Source of the DNA: Hordeum vulgare subsp. vulgare
Lineage: Eukaryota; Streptophyta; Magnoliopsida; Poales; Poaceae
Assembly (NCBI RefSeq): GCF_904849725.1
Contig: NC_058520.1
Span: 322,411,186 to 322,475,185, forward strand
Length of the DNA: 64,000 bases
Reading direction: 5' to 3'
The stretch's first letter is position 1. Each line of letters starts with the position of its first letter. A program made the translations under genes and the position numbers. Positions 48,515-59,826 of this stretch are shown here, in pieces. The notes under the pieces were generated by a model. That model was given only the letters and a program-made list of their open reading frames with translations, was not told the origin of the DNA and ran no database searches.

Positions 48515-48534
48515 GTACTCCCCCAAGCTTAGGC
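48515..48534 (-). other. Internal polypurine-tract-like motif of S
   Basis: The minus strand reads CTAAGCTTGGGGGAGTAC immediately behind the ORF, a second copy of the motif at 46712. Confidence 0.6.
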
Positions 48535-48556
48535 ATTAGGCCTAAGTTGAGCTCGG

Positions 48557-49595
48557 CTACTGCGGGCTCCAAGAGCTTCCTTCCGCTCCGGAGTGGTACT
48601 CGTGGCTCCAAGAATCATACGAGGCATCGGGTGCATGCATGGATGCCCGACTGGCCTCCCAAGGAGAAGGCTCTTCTTCCTGGAGAACAATCTCAAACAA
48701 AAGTGGTGCAGGTAGACGGATCTCGTGAATAGTAAGCTCGCCAAACCTCATAATATAAGCAAGCTTACCAAACTCAGAAGTCCTAGTAACATACTCATGC
48801 CTCTTCATATCGGTAAGATCAAAGTTTATGTATGGAAAAGGCACATCATCCACACGTACAATGCTCCCAAGGTTCTCGAGGATAAGCGTGGCATAAATGC
48901 CACCAAAGTGAGGCCCTTTACCGCTGTTAGCGACGAGGCGACGAGCAATCAAAACACCAATGTTATACGTGTGATCTCCTAAGAGGGCGGCTGCCAATAT
49001 AGCAAGATGCAAAGCCAAAATGTTGCTCGTGTTGTGGGGGAAACAAGATGCTGGAGAAACCTAATGTGGGGAAACAAGATGCTGGAGATCTTCCCCGAGT
49101 GAATTTTTGTGGGTAATTACTGCTAACGGAAGCGAATAGGGTTTTCAGATCGTCGGGCTGAACGTTCATTTTGGTCGTCTTCCCGACATTCCGCACACCT
49201 ATAACATCACAAAATTCTGCCAAGGACATGGTAAAGACATCCTCATATAATCTGAATTAAATCATAGAAGTTTTATCATTGTATCTAAACCAGTTAACAA
49301 AATAATAGGTGAGTTTTGGATATTGTTGGACACGTCGTGTTACGAGATGTGTCAAACCTGGAGCTATACAGAGGATATCAAACTTATCCTTAATACATGC
49401 CGCCAGAAGGAAATATGAACACAGGTATGCCATGGCACGTGTCGTGTCTGTCTCGTGGAACAACTCCGGTGGCACGATATCATCATTGTAACTTGTCCTC
49501 ATAGTAGAGGATGAAGCTGCAGCTCTAGTTAATCTATCGGTAGGCTCGGGTCTCTTCTTCCCAAGCCATCCCTTTGCTTTTCCAAACAAGCTCAT
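48557..49595 (-). pseudogene. S element ATHILA-ORF1-type protein, degraded
   Basis: The ATG at 49595 (MSLFGKAKGWLGKKRPEP) is three bases behind an acceptor-like AAATTTCAG. An in-frame TAA at 49257 interrupts it; the frame continues with LAEFCDVIGVRN. A 32-base duplication at 49034-49087 shifts the frame, and the rest is read to 48557 (LHLAILAAALLGDHTYNIG, GPHFGGIYATLIL, ELTIHEIRLPAP). It aligns in order with the C ORF. The position, between protease and 3' LTR, is that of the env-like third ORF of Athila elements. The 35-residue tail is Ser/Glu-rich. No transmembrane segment is obvious. Confidence 0.68.
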
Positions 49596-49597
49596 TT

Positions 49598-49741
49598 CTG
49601 AAATTTGTGGTTCATCACAAAGATGGAGGTTTAAGCAAAAAATGAGTTGGATCAAACTATTCTACTCACTCCCCTTATGCATAAGTTTGCATCAAAACTT
49701 CACAAATAAATTTTAATTGGAGGAATGGAGGAGTCATATAC
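49598..49741 (-). other. Candidate intron upstream of the S ORF
   Basis: The minus-strand donor CCCTG/GTATATGA (49741) and acceptor ACAAATTTCAG (49598) bound 144 bases. The position is equivalent to the C intron. Confidence 0.5.
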
Positions 49742-50305
49742 CAGGGAGAATATGCTGAAATTCTCAATGCAAAGGATGGGCTGTAGAGAGAGATCGAAAT
49801 TTTCCACCAAGAATAGCAAGAACTCAAGCTCGAACAGAAGAATCGGGATTTTTGGAGTGAGAGAGAGAAGTGAGGAAGAAGTACCTCGAAAGGAGCCCGG
49901 GTGGGCCCAGGCGACTTGTGGGCGAGGCGAGGGGGCAGGCCGTGCCAGCTAGCCGCCTGGACAGAGGGTGGCGCCCCTGGCTGGCCCAAGGTGCCCGTGC
50001 GTCACTTTTTTGATGGAAATTTTTATTTTCAATTTTCTGGAATTTTCTGACAACTTCACTTTTGATTTTTTTTCAAAATACTGAAAGATGCAAAACTTTC
50101 GGTAAGCTCAAAACAATAGTTAAACATATGAAGTTTCAAAAACATAAAACTTTGGTACAACAAGGAGGATGAAAGATAAAGGAAATGAAAACATAACAAG
50201 CTTCTCTTCTTACTCATATAAGACATATTTGTTAGCAAGGTTGATCAAGTCTCACTACCAAACATGTATTATATTGAATAAAAAGTTCCACTTCTTATAA
50301 AGCAA
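49742..50305 (-). mobile_element. S element spacer/leader between protease and downstream ORF
   Basis: A GC-rich block (49890-50005) resembles the GC-rich part of the S LTR and precedes a CT-rich leader (CTTCTCTCTCTCACTCC). No RT, RNase H or integrase sequence is present where pol should be. It might act as a promoter and 5' leader for the downstream ORF; no TATA box is visible. Confidence 0.45.
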
Positions 50306-52975
50306 TCATGGTACCTTTATTTTAGTGGATATTCTCCCCACCATAATAGTTTTGTATTTGGGGTGCACATGTAGAGGACAATCCCACTCTCCAACCTTCA
50401 TGGTCTCAACATTCCCAATAGAATTAAGGCCATGCCTTTTATCAATCTTCTTCGTAAAATATATCGTGTGCTCCTTCTCGTTAACATTGAGGGTCACCTT
50501 TCCTTTATTGCAATTAGTAATAGCACCTTAGGTGTTAAGAAAAGGTCTACCAAGAATAATACACATGCTCTCATCCTCGGGCATGTCAAGCACAACAAAG
50601 TCAGTAAGGATCAAGCAATCAGCAACTTCAACGGGAACATCCTCGCAAATACCTATAGGAACGGCTGTTGATTTATCAGCCATTTGAAGAGAGATATCTG
50701 TAGGGATTAGTTTATCTAGACAAAGCCTTTTGTAAAGACAGAAAGGCATAACACTCACTCCTGCACCAAGATCACATAAAGCAGTTCTGACATAATTATT
50801 TTTATGGAGCAAGGAATGGTGGGTATACCTGGATCACCAAGCTTCTCAGGAATCTTGCCACTGAAAGAGTAATTCGAAAGCATAGTAGATATTGCCTCAT
50901 TAGGAACTTTTCTTTTATTAGTGACAATATCTTTCATATACCTCGAGTACGGAGGCAACTTATTAGCATCGGCCAAAGGAATTTGAAGAAAAAAGAGGTT
51001 TCATCCATTCACAAAACTTATTGTAATGCTCTTCTTCTTTGGTTTTGAAAGACTTACCTTGAAAGGGCATTGATTTTTGTACCCATGGTTCTCTTTCCTT
51101 CCCATGTTTTCTTGCAACAAAATCTTCTCTAGTATATCTTTTGCGCTTGTCCGGTGCTTCTTCTTCTCGTATCTCAAGAGGATCAATCTCCTCATTATCT
51201 TTGTCAGGTTCAACACCATCTTCAGTTTCAACATCGGAAATAGATATACTATTAGGATCAATAATAGGTTCTTCATCAATTATTGGATCATTTGAGTTGT
51301 CAGCCTCCTTGTGTTTCTTCTTCTTCTTTGGGGAGATGACAATGTCTTCTTCCTGCAATTGAGAATCTTTCTCGATCCTCTTTGGATGCCCCTCCGGACA
51401 AAGGGGGTCCTGTGTGTGTACCTCCTCGGGTCTTTATACCATATGCGTGCGTATCAACTTGTTTGGCATTGTTAGCAAGCAAATCTATTTGCAAATTAGA
51501 AATTTGTTCAAGCTGAGTTTGAACCATATGAAAATGCTTAACAAGACCTTTAACATCATTAATAGTTCTACTCAATACATCAATCAAACTTTTGATAGAA
51601 AGGGATATATCATGCAATTGGCTTTGAATCCGCTCATTAAAGTGATTTTGCTTGATAATGAAATTATCAGGCTCATCTAAACATTCATCGGGAGGCTTAC
51701 CATGACGGACGTCACTTGCATTGAATTCTAAAAGAGAGTGTACCTCTAACATAGGTGGGTGAGTGGTAGGATCACATAATTGCTCAATATGAGGTAGATT
51801 CTTCACATCTTCAGTTTTAATACCTCTCTCTTTCATAGACTTCTTGGCTTCTTGCATAACTTCTTGGCTCAAGGAAAGCATACCTCTCTTCTTGGGTGAT
51901 GGAGGTGGTCCAGGAACGGACCAATCATAATTATTCTTAGCTATGTTGCCCATTAGTTCTTCGGCATTGTCCGGTGTACTTCTGTGAAAACACAACCAGC
52001 ACAACTATCCAGATAGGTTCTAGATTCATCGGTTAGACCAGCATAAAATATATCAAGCAATTCATTCTTAGGGATTCCATGTACCGGTCTGGCCTTAAGC
52101 AAAGTGCAATACCTCCCCCAAGCTTTAGGGAGGTGCTCATCCTGCAACTATTTAAAGTTATAAATTCTTTGTAAAGCAACATTTTGCTTAAGAGCAGGAA
52201 AATATTTAGAAACAAAAGATTGAGCTAAATCTTGAGGACTCTTAACGGAACCACATGGTAGCGCATCATATCATGCTTTAGCATCTTCCTTTAAAGAGAA
52301 AGGAATTAGCTTAGTAACATAATAATTTCTCTTCTTGTCCTCTGTAGTGAATAAGCCACCCAACTCAGTGAGTTTGGTAAGATGTGCAATAGCATCGTCA
52401 TATTCTTGGCCATAAAAAAGGGTCAACTTCAACTATGGATATAAGTGAAAGATCGGCAGTGAAATCAAAATTAGCATCCTCAATGCAAATAGGAGATGAA
52501 GCAAACTTAGGATCAGGAGTAAACTTGTTCTTCATAGAATGCTTTTCAAGCAGCTTCTTAATAGAAGCAGGGTCAGAGTCAGCACACCCTGTAAGTTCCC
52601 TGCATACATCATCATCAAGTGCAATATAATCATCATCAAGAATTTTTTCTTGAGACCACTCAAGTCTGGGTATCGAAAAGATCTACCAATGGGGTAGCGT
52701 GTAACAGGAAGTTCAATTCCAGACTGCTTAGCAGCCTTAGCAATCCGAGACTCAATAAAATAACCAAGTAAACGAGGCTCATCAATAGTAGTGGAAGAAT
52801 CATCAAAAGTATCATGCATGGTAGCAGACTCGTGAGAAGAAGCATGTGGTGGTGGTGGTGAAGCAAACTTACTTATAACATAAGGTGAATCAAGCGTAGC
52901 GCTAGTGCTGATAACAATACCTTTTCTCGTAGTGGATGGTAAAATTGGAACCTTGGGGTCTCCTTTCTTACCCAT
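50306..52975 (-). pseudogene. gag: S element gag-protease, degraded
   Basis: The ATG at 52975 (MGKKGDPKVPILPS) is 62 bases behind the PBS. A gag core follows with YDALPCGSVKSPQDLAQSF, LPKAWGRYCTLLKARP and ELLDIFYAGLTDESRTYLDS, then LVKHFHMVQTQLEQI, a Lys/Glu-rich linker (51001-51358) and the protease with LCDLGAGVSVMPF (50770) and CIILGRPFLN. The active site reads DLG, as is common in Athila-like proteases. Frameshifts (for example near 52650 and 51300) and stops break it, including TGA for Trp in AKA-stop-YDALP and TAG in NFK-stop-LQDEHL. It ends near 50306 with no RT. Confidence 0.85.
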
Positions 52976-53037
52976 AGTGAATAAATTGTAGCAAGAAAAA
53001 TAACTCCAAGTAGACTTGTACCAAAGCTATGCTTTCT

Positions 53038-53050
53038 GGCAACGGCGCCA
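53038..53050 (-). other. Primer binding site of S (TGGCGCCGTTGCC)
   Basis: This is the minus-strand PBS, 11 bases inside the 5' LTR border at 53062. The sequence is typical of Athila-lineage elements (Asp-type tRNA in the literature). Confidence 0.88.
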
Positions 53051-53061
53051 GAAAAAGGTCT

Positions 53062-54153
53062 TGATAAGCCACAACTGTAGGAGATCGGAACAGTCTTCGC
53101 GGGTAAGTTAACCCAATTTATTGATTCGACACAAGGGGAGCCAAATAATATTTATAAGCTTTAACAGTTGAGTTGTCAATTCAATCGCACCTGAAAGATA
53201 CTTTCTTGGCAACGAAATATTAGTAGCAACAGTGATATGGAAGTGATGGTGGTAACGGAAATAATGGTGGCAAAGCAACAAAAGTAAAATAGCGAAAGTA
53301 AAGCTACTTGTGACCAGCAAGATTAAAACACTGTAGGCTAAGGAGATGGATGGTTGGTCATGGATGGGATATATCATGTATTTAACTTGGGGCAAGGCAC
53401 ATAGAAAAATAATGATCATGTAGTCATATATCAAACATTAGGCATGTATCCCGAGGTAGTCGTGCGTTCTTGCAATAAGAACTTGCACAACATCTTTTGT
53501 CCTACCATCCCGCTATCAACGGAGCCAAAAGGAACTTATGGAGATTAAGGTGCTCCTGTCAGAGAGCAGCGGAACAAAGCATTAACAATCAATAGATACA
53601 TGGAATCCTCAAACTACAGCCCATCCCCTTTGGTGTCCCAAGCTGTCACCATTGGGATCGTCGGTTCCGGACTATAATAGTTGCATAGTACTCATAGATA
53701 GGATATAGAACACAAATATATTCATGAAAACATAAGGTATTCAGATCTGAAATCATGGCACTCGGGCCAAAAGTGACAAGCATTAAGAGTAACAAGTAGT
53801 AGCAAAGATGATAAATACCATAGTAGATGACAGGCAACATGACCCCAACAATCTGACGAACTATTACATCATCAAACTCATCCAATCTCTTCCATCCCCT
53901 TCGCCTACAGCAGGGAATTACTCACACATGATGGGATAAGCAATGGAAGGATGATGGAGTGGCGATGGTAATGACGATGGCGATGATTTCCCCTCTCCGA
54001 AGGCCAAAACAGCCACCAGATTAGCTCTCCCGAAGAAGAACCGAGGGTGGCGGCGGCTCCGCATCGAGAACTTGCAAAACAACTTTTGTTTGCAAGTTTC
54101 TCGTCATGGGTAAAGATTGGAGCCAAAGTAGGGCACCAGAGGGGTGGCCCCCG
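53062..54153 (-). mobile_element. S element 5' LTR, truncated (U3)
   Basis: It starts TGATAAGCCAC and follows the solo LTR sequence to GGCCCCCGCC. The last ~303 bases (to GACGTATCA) and the right GCAAG site are missing. A perfect inverted repeat marks the break. Confidence 0.9.
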
Positions 54154-54174
54154 CCCCTCTGGTGCCCTACTTTG
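54124..54174. repeat. Perfect 21-bp inverted repeat at chimeric junction
   Basis: Arms 54124-54144 and 54154-54174 are exact reverse complements (CAAAGTAGGGCACC...), with a nine-base loop TGGCCCCCG. The left arm is normal S LTR sequence. The right arm is its inverted copy and is absent from both other S LTRs. Confidence 0.9.
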
Positions 54175-54180
54175 CCCCTC

Positions 54181-56707
54181 TCGTGGGCCTATAAATAGCC
54201 CTCCCCCTCGCTCCAGCACCCCTCAGATAGCTTCGCCGCATCCACCAGCACCTCACTAGCCACCCCAGCAAACCACAAGAGCCCCGGTGTTCGAGATCGA
54301 TCGAGGCCCCTCCGCCTTGGAGCTCCGGTCGATCTCAGGCTACACGACGGCTCATGCGCCCCTTGACCCACCAAACTGACCCCCTTGACCCCAGGAAGCT
54401 TTCCCCCAACTCGCCCGAGCTTTTCCGTGTCTCTAGCCACCCCCTCGACCACTTCCCGAAATCCCTCCGCCACGGCCTCCTCGTCGCCGGCGAACCCCTA
54501 CCTCCCCTTCATAGTTTCGACCACCAGCAGGTAGAAGACGGTCAGGCGAACCCATTCCCGGGTTCATTGGAGCTTGAGCACGTCGGCAACCTCGTCGGCG
54601 TCCTCCTCCTCTTCTCTGGCTGGAGGTAGGAGACGTCCCCCACAAGTGTGTCCCACCTATCGATGGCCCATACTCCTCCCCCGCGCTGGCCTCGATCACT
54701 GATCGCAGGGCCTCGCGCGCCAGGTTCAAACCTGACGACGCGCGCGCCTGGGAAGGCCGTCGGCTGGCCATGGGCCAGCCCAACTCTGGGCTGAGCCAGG
54801 CCAGGAGCTGGCCTGTTTTTCTTTTTATTTTTAAACTAGGATTTCTAAGATTTTCATAAAAACATTTAACCAGTATAAACATATAATTCTTCCACCAATA
54901 TTTTTCTAAACATGTGTAGTATTTATTGATATGCTTAGATGAATTTTCCCAGCAACTATTCTATTTTACAATATTAAAAAGGGCTAAAATGGAATAGTTT
55001 TGCTTCTGCTTGGTTGTTTTCAAAAATATTCCTTCAAGGAAAATTAAGACAAGTATTTTTAAAATGATATCTTAGATTTATCAGTAATAGGGAACATTTT
55101 TAAAATGACTCTGTGGACTGTTTCTGTGTGAGATATTCCTTATTTATTGTTTTATCGACGATATGAAATCCGTGTGACGAGGGAATCCGAGCGGAAGACC
55201 TCGAAGACCCGGGATACTTAGCTAACCAAGGCAAGCAACCCTTTGACCATGACTGAGCATATGTTACTTTGCAAGTTATAGTAGCAAGTATTTCCGTTGC
55301 ATATGATCATAAGTGCCGGTAATCATTTGATATGATTTTACCGAAGGCTCCTCCGGAGCACATGCATTGAGCTTGACCCTATCCCTTGAGGGTCATGCTA
55401 ATACCATGTTGACAAGTAAAAGTAGCAGTAGTTCTATCATGAGCATGATGTTGTCATAAAGCAAGAGTTTATGAAAACCCCGTCGGGTGCAACTAATGCC
55501 CGAGGGTGATGATGAGTTAGGTGGTCACTTTTGGTGAAGTTATGCACCCTGTATTTGTGTGAGTAAGGTTTCGGAAATGGGATTAGATTTATGATGTGTC
55601 GACCGTCCCGACCTTAGCAGTACGACAGGGTTACCCCTTATGGACGGGGCTATGTTAATTACTCTGGTCGGTGCTAGCAAAGAGCCACATAAACTAGTGG
55701 CGGGAGTGATTTGTGGTCACTCTCGTGATGGGGTCGTGCCGGGTAGGACGACTATGCCATTTTTATGAGTTTCAGTCACACCGTTGGTCCCCGCATGGTT
55801 CGTACTGTCCAGAGTTGGAGCTCGTAAGGCGTAAAACATGTGGACTGGGTACCAATCGAGTGGACCTCTTTGTCTAGTATCGTCAGGGGAAAGGCATTGA
55901 TCGGGTACTTACCTCGGGTATGTGATATACCGCGAGTCGTGGATGACACGAAAGTTTCCTGGATCTCGTGGGTCCAGCGTACTACCTCTGCAGAGTGTAA
56001 ACTATTCGAATAGCCATGTCCACAATCAAGGAAAGTTGGGTAATCCTGCTTAAACTACGTCCTAATATTTCCGCATAAACCAAGTGTGTGTGTGTGTGTG
56101 GTGATGAGAAAGGTGTTGCTATGATAGCAATGATATGACCAAGTTTGGAAACTTGGCATATAGGGTGAACCCGGATGGTTCAGCCCTCAACAGACATGTT
56201 GATATCTGTAACCTGTTCTTCAAGAGTAATTCTTTAAGTTGATGCATATTCATGATCATTGCAACCCAGTGAGTTATACTGGAAATGCATGATATTGTTA
56301 TCCTTCACTTTGATTGTTCATATCGTGGTCTATTTGCGAGTACATTCAAAGTACTCATTGGCTTGCCACTGGTTATGTTATTGACCAGACATGGAAGGAC
56401 CGGAGTTTGGAGATGAATATGTCTTCGGCGACACCCCTGCGAACTAGGACGCTTCCGAGTCAGAATGCCTATCGGTGAAGGCTTGATGGCATGGACACCC
56501 GCTTAGCCCCTTTGTTTTCCGCTATTAGTGTGTTCGTGTGATTTGGCCTTAGGCCCCGTCTTGTGAACTTGACCCTTCGGTCACGTGTTGTAATAATAAT
56601 CGGTACTCGGATGTAAGACTCTTTATTCCGTATCTGTGTTCGGTGAGGATTGATCTCTGGGATCACTGAGCACGGCGATTCTCGACTAGTAAGTTGGGGT
56701 CCCCACA
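54181..56707 (+). mobile_element. H' 5' LTR, 5'-truncated (U3)
   Basis: It is almost identical to 30671-33198, ending GGGTCCCCACA. It begins nine bases before the TATA box. It is followed by a PBS, so it was the 5' LTR of a plus-strand element whose internal domain survives for only ~70 bases. The ORFs at 54189-54882 fall in the GC-rich block. Confidence 0.88.
54190..54197 (+). promoter_or_regulatory. TATA box of truncated H' LTR
   Basis: TATAAATA in the same context as 30680. Confidence 0.6.
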
Positions 56708-56711
56708 GAGC

Positions 56712-56724
56712 TGGTATCAGAGCC
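56712..56724 (+). other. Primer binding site of H' (initiator tRNA-Met type)
   Basis: TGGTATCAGAGCC, four bases after the LTR end. Confidence 0.9.
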
Positions 56725-56777
56725 ATCATGACTATAGGAAGCCTTAGGTAGCATGAGCGATAGCCAGCGATAGCCTT
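56725..56777 (+). mobile_element. Remnant of H' internal leader
   Basis: About 53 bases after the PBS, with a short repeat GCGATAGCC. The sequence then jumps to H internal sequence at AGATATTTGAG. Confidence 0.6.
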
Positions 56778-58163
56778 AGATATTTGAGCCGAAAAGGCTG
56801 GTGGATGTTAGACTGGGCTGGGGAGGGTTTCCAATCTTGAGGGAAAACATAACTCCTACGGTTGCGTGTGGTTGAGCATGGTATAATCAGTGTCTCCAGT
56901 GTCCGTGTTCGCTAAAGTGGGTCCCTGGTGCATCTTGTATTGCCGGTCTTCGGTCGTCGAGAGGGGTGAGAAAGAGGGTAGCATCATGGAGGGGTGTGCC
57001 TAAGGGGTGCTATAGTACAATCAACCAAGTGTTGGAAAGTCAACTCAAACACCAAGATGAGGCACGTGATATAACCGCATGCTTGTTGCCAAGAGAAAAA
57101 GCGTGACTTATATCAAGGCACAAACAACAAAAACAAGCAACACACAACATGGTTCTATCCAAACCATTTTACGGACTCGACTTCGCATAGGGGACTCATG
57201 ACTCATCCTACCCTAGGGGTTCTCGGACTCGACGGTCGTGCTTGCTTCGTGTCCCGGAGAGGGGTCTGCTAAGTCTTCTGGACCTTCTCACGGTGTTGCC
57301 ATGTCTCTTGTTGTTGCTCGTCGAAGCGACTCGAGTAGAGTTGAAAGAATTCTTGATGACTTCCTCCTTGGAGAGTTACTGACGAAGGTGGTTCCTTATG
57401 GCTGACGTTGAGAGGATCTTCTGTTGTCTTCGGAAGCTTGTCATCGTGTTCTTGCCTTTCAAGGTGTTGAGAGTTCCAAGTGGACGACCTTTATGCAATG
57501 ACATCATCAAGGCATGATAGGGTTCCGACCCGTCAGTCATGTTGATCATAATGTCGACACCTCGAGCGGGGGATGAAGAGAACAATTTTCTTCCTCACTA
57601 AGGTGAGGCAGACCAAATGGCGAGGTTCTCATCCACTGGTGGTGGTCGATACAACATTGATATTGACATGGTTGCACTATTAGTGATGCAGATCATGGTC
57701 TTGCATATAATACATCTTGCTCATCGTAGGTGAAGATGGCATTACAAAAAAACAGTGTCGAGGTTGTCGCCATCTTCTGGGTCTCGATGTTCTTGTTCCT
57801 CATGGAGGTACTTGTGTTGGATTAGTATGTCATAGCATTGTCATCCTTGTCCTTCAAGTACATGGGTGGCCGCTTGGAAAGATCACATCCTTCCAAGTTG
57901 CCCAAGAGGATTTTAAGTAATCTGTGGTCAGGTATAAGGGTGCTAGCGGCCATTTGTAGGTTTTGAATAAGCAGACGAGGAGTGTCAAGAAAATAAGAGT
58001 GGGAGTGCTAAGGCAAAGAGCTTGCTTCCTTTGAAAATTTAGGAGAGGTGAGAAAGATACATGTTTGTAAGTACTTTTAAGGGTCTGGAAAGCAGTTTTA
58101 TCCTAACTAACATCTATGCTAACTAAGGGCTTCCTATAGTCAGGATGACTCTGATACCAGCTC
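56778..58163 (-). mobile_element. H element internal domain, partial (U3)
   Basis: Nearly identical to 37445-38837. The 3' half of the domain and its LTR are missing at the left junction. PBS at 58149-58159. No coding motif. Confidence 0.8.
58149..58159 (-). other. Primer binding site of H (U3)
   Basis: Minus strand TGGTATCAGAG, LTR border at 58164. Confidence 0.85.
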
Positions 58164-58579
58164 TGTGGGGACCCCGACTTATGAGTGGAGATCGCCGAAT
58201 GAACATGCTCAGTGATCCCAGAGATCAATGCTCATCGAACATAGAGTAACTGAATAACAAGAGTATTACACCCATACATACCGTTTGATACAATAAATGA
58301 CCATCACGGTCAATTCTTACATATTTATAGGGCCTTGAAGGCCAACACGCCAAACTGGACCAATAGCGGAAATATTGGTCGAAAGCGTGAACCAATGCCA
58401 TCAACGTTAACCTACACGCATTCTGACTCAGAAGCGTCCTAACTTGCAGGAACATCACCAAGGTGCCCTTCATCATTTCCTGTTCTGTCATACCTGGTCA
58501 ATGAAACAACCAGTGGCAAGCCAATGAGTACTTTGAATGTACTTGCAAACAGCACATGATGTGGATGATGTAGTTGGTA
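58164..58579 (-). mobile_element. H element 5' LTR, terminal part (U3)
   Basis: Paralogue of 38838-39253. Confidence 0.8.
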
Positions 58580-58617
58580 TCAGTGGCAGATAGGACTTGA
58601 GAGAATATTGCTCTTAC

Positions 58618-58854
58618 CTTTAGCTCCATGTGGGTTCGACACTCCATACTTCTCACTTCCACCTTTGGAAATTTCTATGATGATTCCTTGCACTTGGGGA
58701 TTATCAAGGAGGCGCAACTAGCATTGTTCTCACTCGCGATCGCGTGCAGCCGCGCCTCTGTGGCAGTCGCTTCTTGGCGAGCAGCGGATTGAGCGCGGAG
58801 GGCGTCATAGAGTGCATGATGCTCCGTGACGAAGTCAGGGTTCGCCGTTGCCAT
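58618..58854 (-). pseudogene. Exon-like fragment with splice donor (U3)
   Basis: Third copy of the 79-codon exon. It has an in-frame TAG at the same codon as U2 and an intact donor AAG/GTAAGAG. Confidence 0.4.
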
Positions 58855-59826
58855 GTATCCACGATGAAGTCAGGGTTTGTCCTACCCTCCCGAGGCATCA
58901 GGGTCCATAAATAAACTAAGGGATATGAAGGCCTCCTTTTAATAGAGAACTAGAACAAAGCATTAACACATATTGAATACATGAAATTCTCAAACTATGG
59001 TAATAATCACGAGAAGGAATCCCAGTTATTTTAACCTTGGGGTATGCGGATCATGACACATAATAGGTGCATACAAATTGCAAGATAGGATCCCAAGCAC
59101 TCTCATATTCATGGAAACATAAAAAGGTTCATATCTGAAATCATGGCACACGGGCCTTAGTGACAAGTATTAAGCATAGCAAAGTCATAGCAACATTAGT
59201 CTGAGAACTTAGTGGATACTAGGGATCAAGCCCTATCAAATTAACTTGATTACATGACAAATCTCATCCAATCCTATCACCCAACAACAAGGCTACAAAG
59301 GAATTAGTCACTCCCGATGGTGAGCATCATGATGGTGTTGATAGAGAAGGGTTGGTGATGACGAGGTGATGAATTCCCCTCTCCGGAGCACCAAACAGAC
59401 TCCAGATAAGCCCTCACAAGGATAAAGAGGAGGCGGCGCCGGCTAAGTCTCGTAAAATGCGATGTAATCTTCTGTTCTATTTTTTCTAGGGGAATAGGAA
59501 TTTATAGAATTGGAATTAGGGTCGACGGGGCCACGAGGTGGCCCCAAGCCATCAAGGCGTGCCGACAGGGGTGGTCACGCCCTGTTAGTTTGGGAGCAAC
59601 TGGTGGCCCCCTTTGGTGGATCTTCGCTTCCATAATTTTTATTCTAGAAAAGTTCTCTAAAAGTTTCATCCCATTTAGATAACTTCTATTTGTGCACAAA
59701 AACAACACCATGATAGTTTTGGTGAAAACAACGTCAATCTGGATCAGTTTCATTCAAATCATGTAAATTAGAGTCCAAAACAAGATCAACTGTTTTTGGA
59801 AAAATAGATACATTGGAGACGTATCA
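58855..59826 (-). mobile_element. Element C 3' LTR, partial (U3)
   Basis: Paralogue of 39529-40500, ending GAGACGTATCA. Confidence 0.75.
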
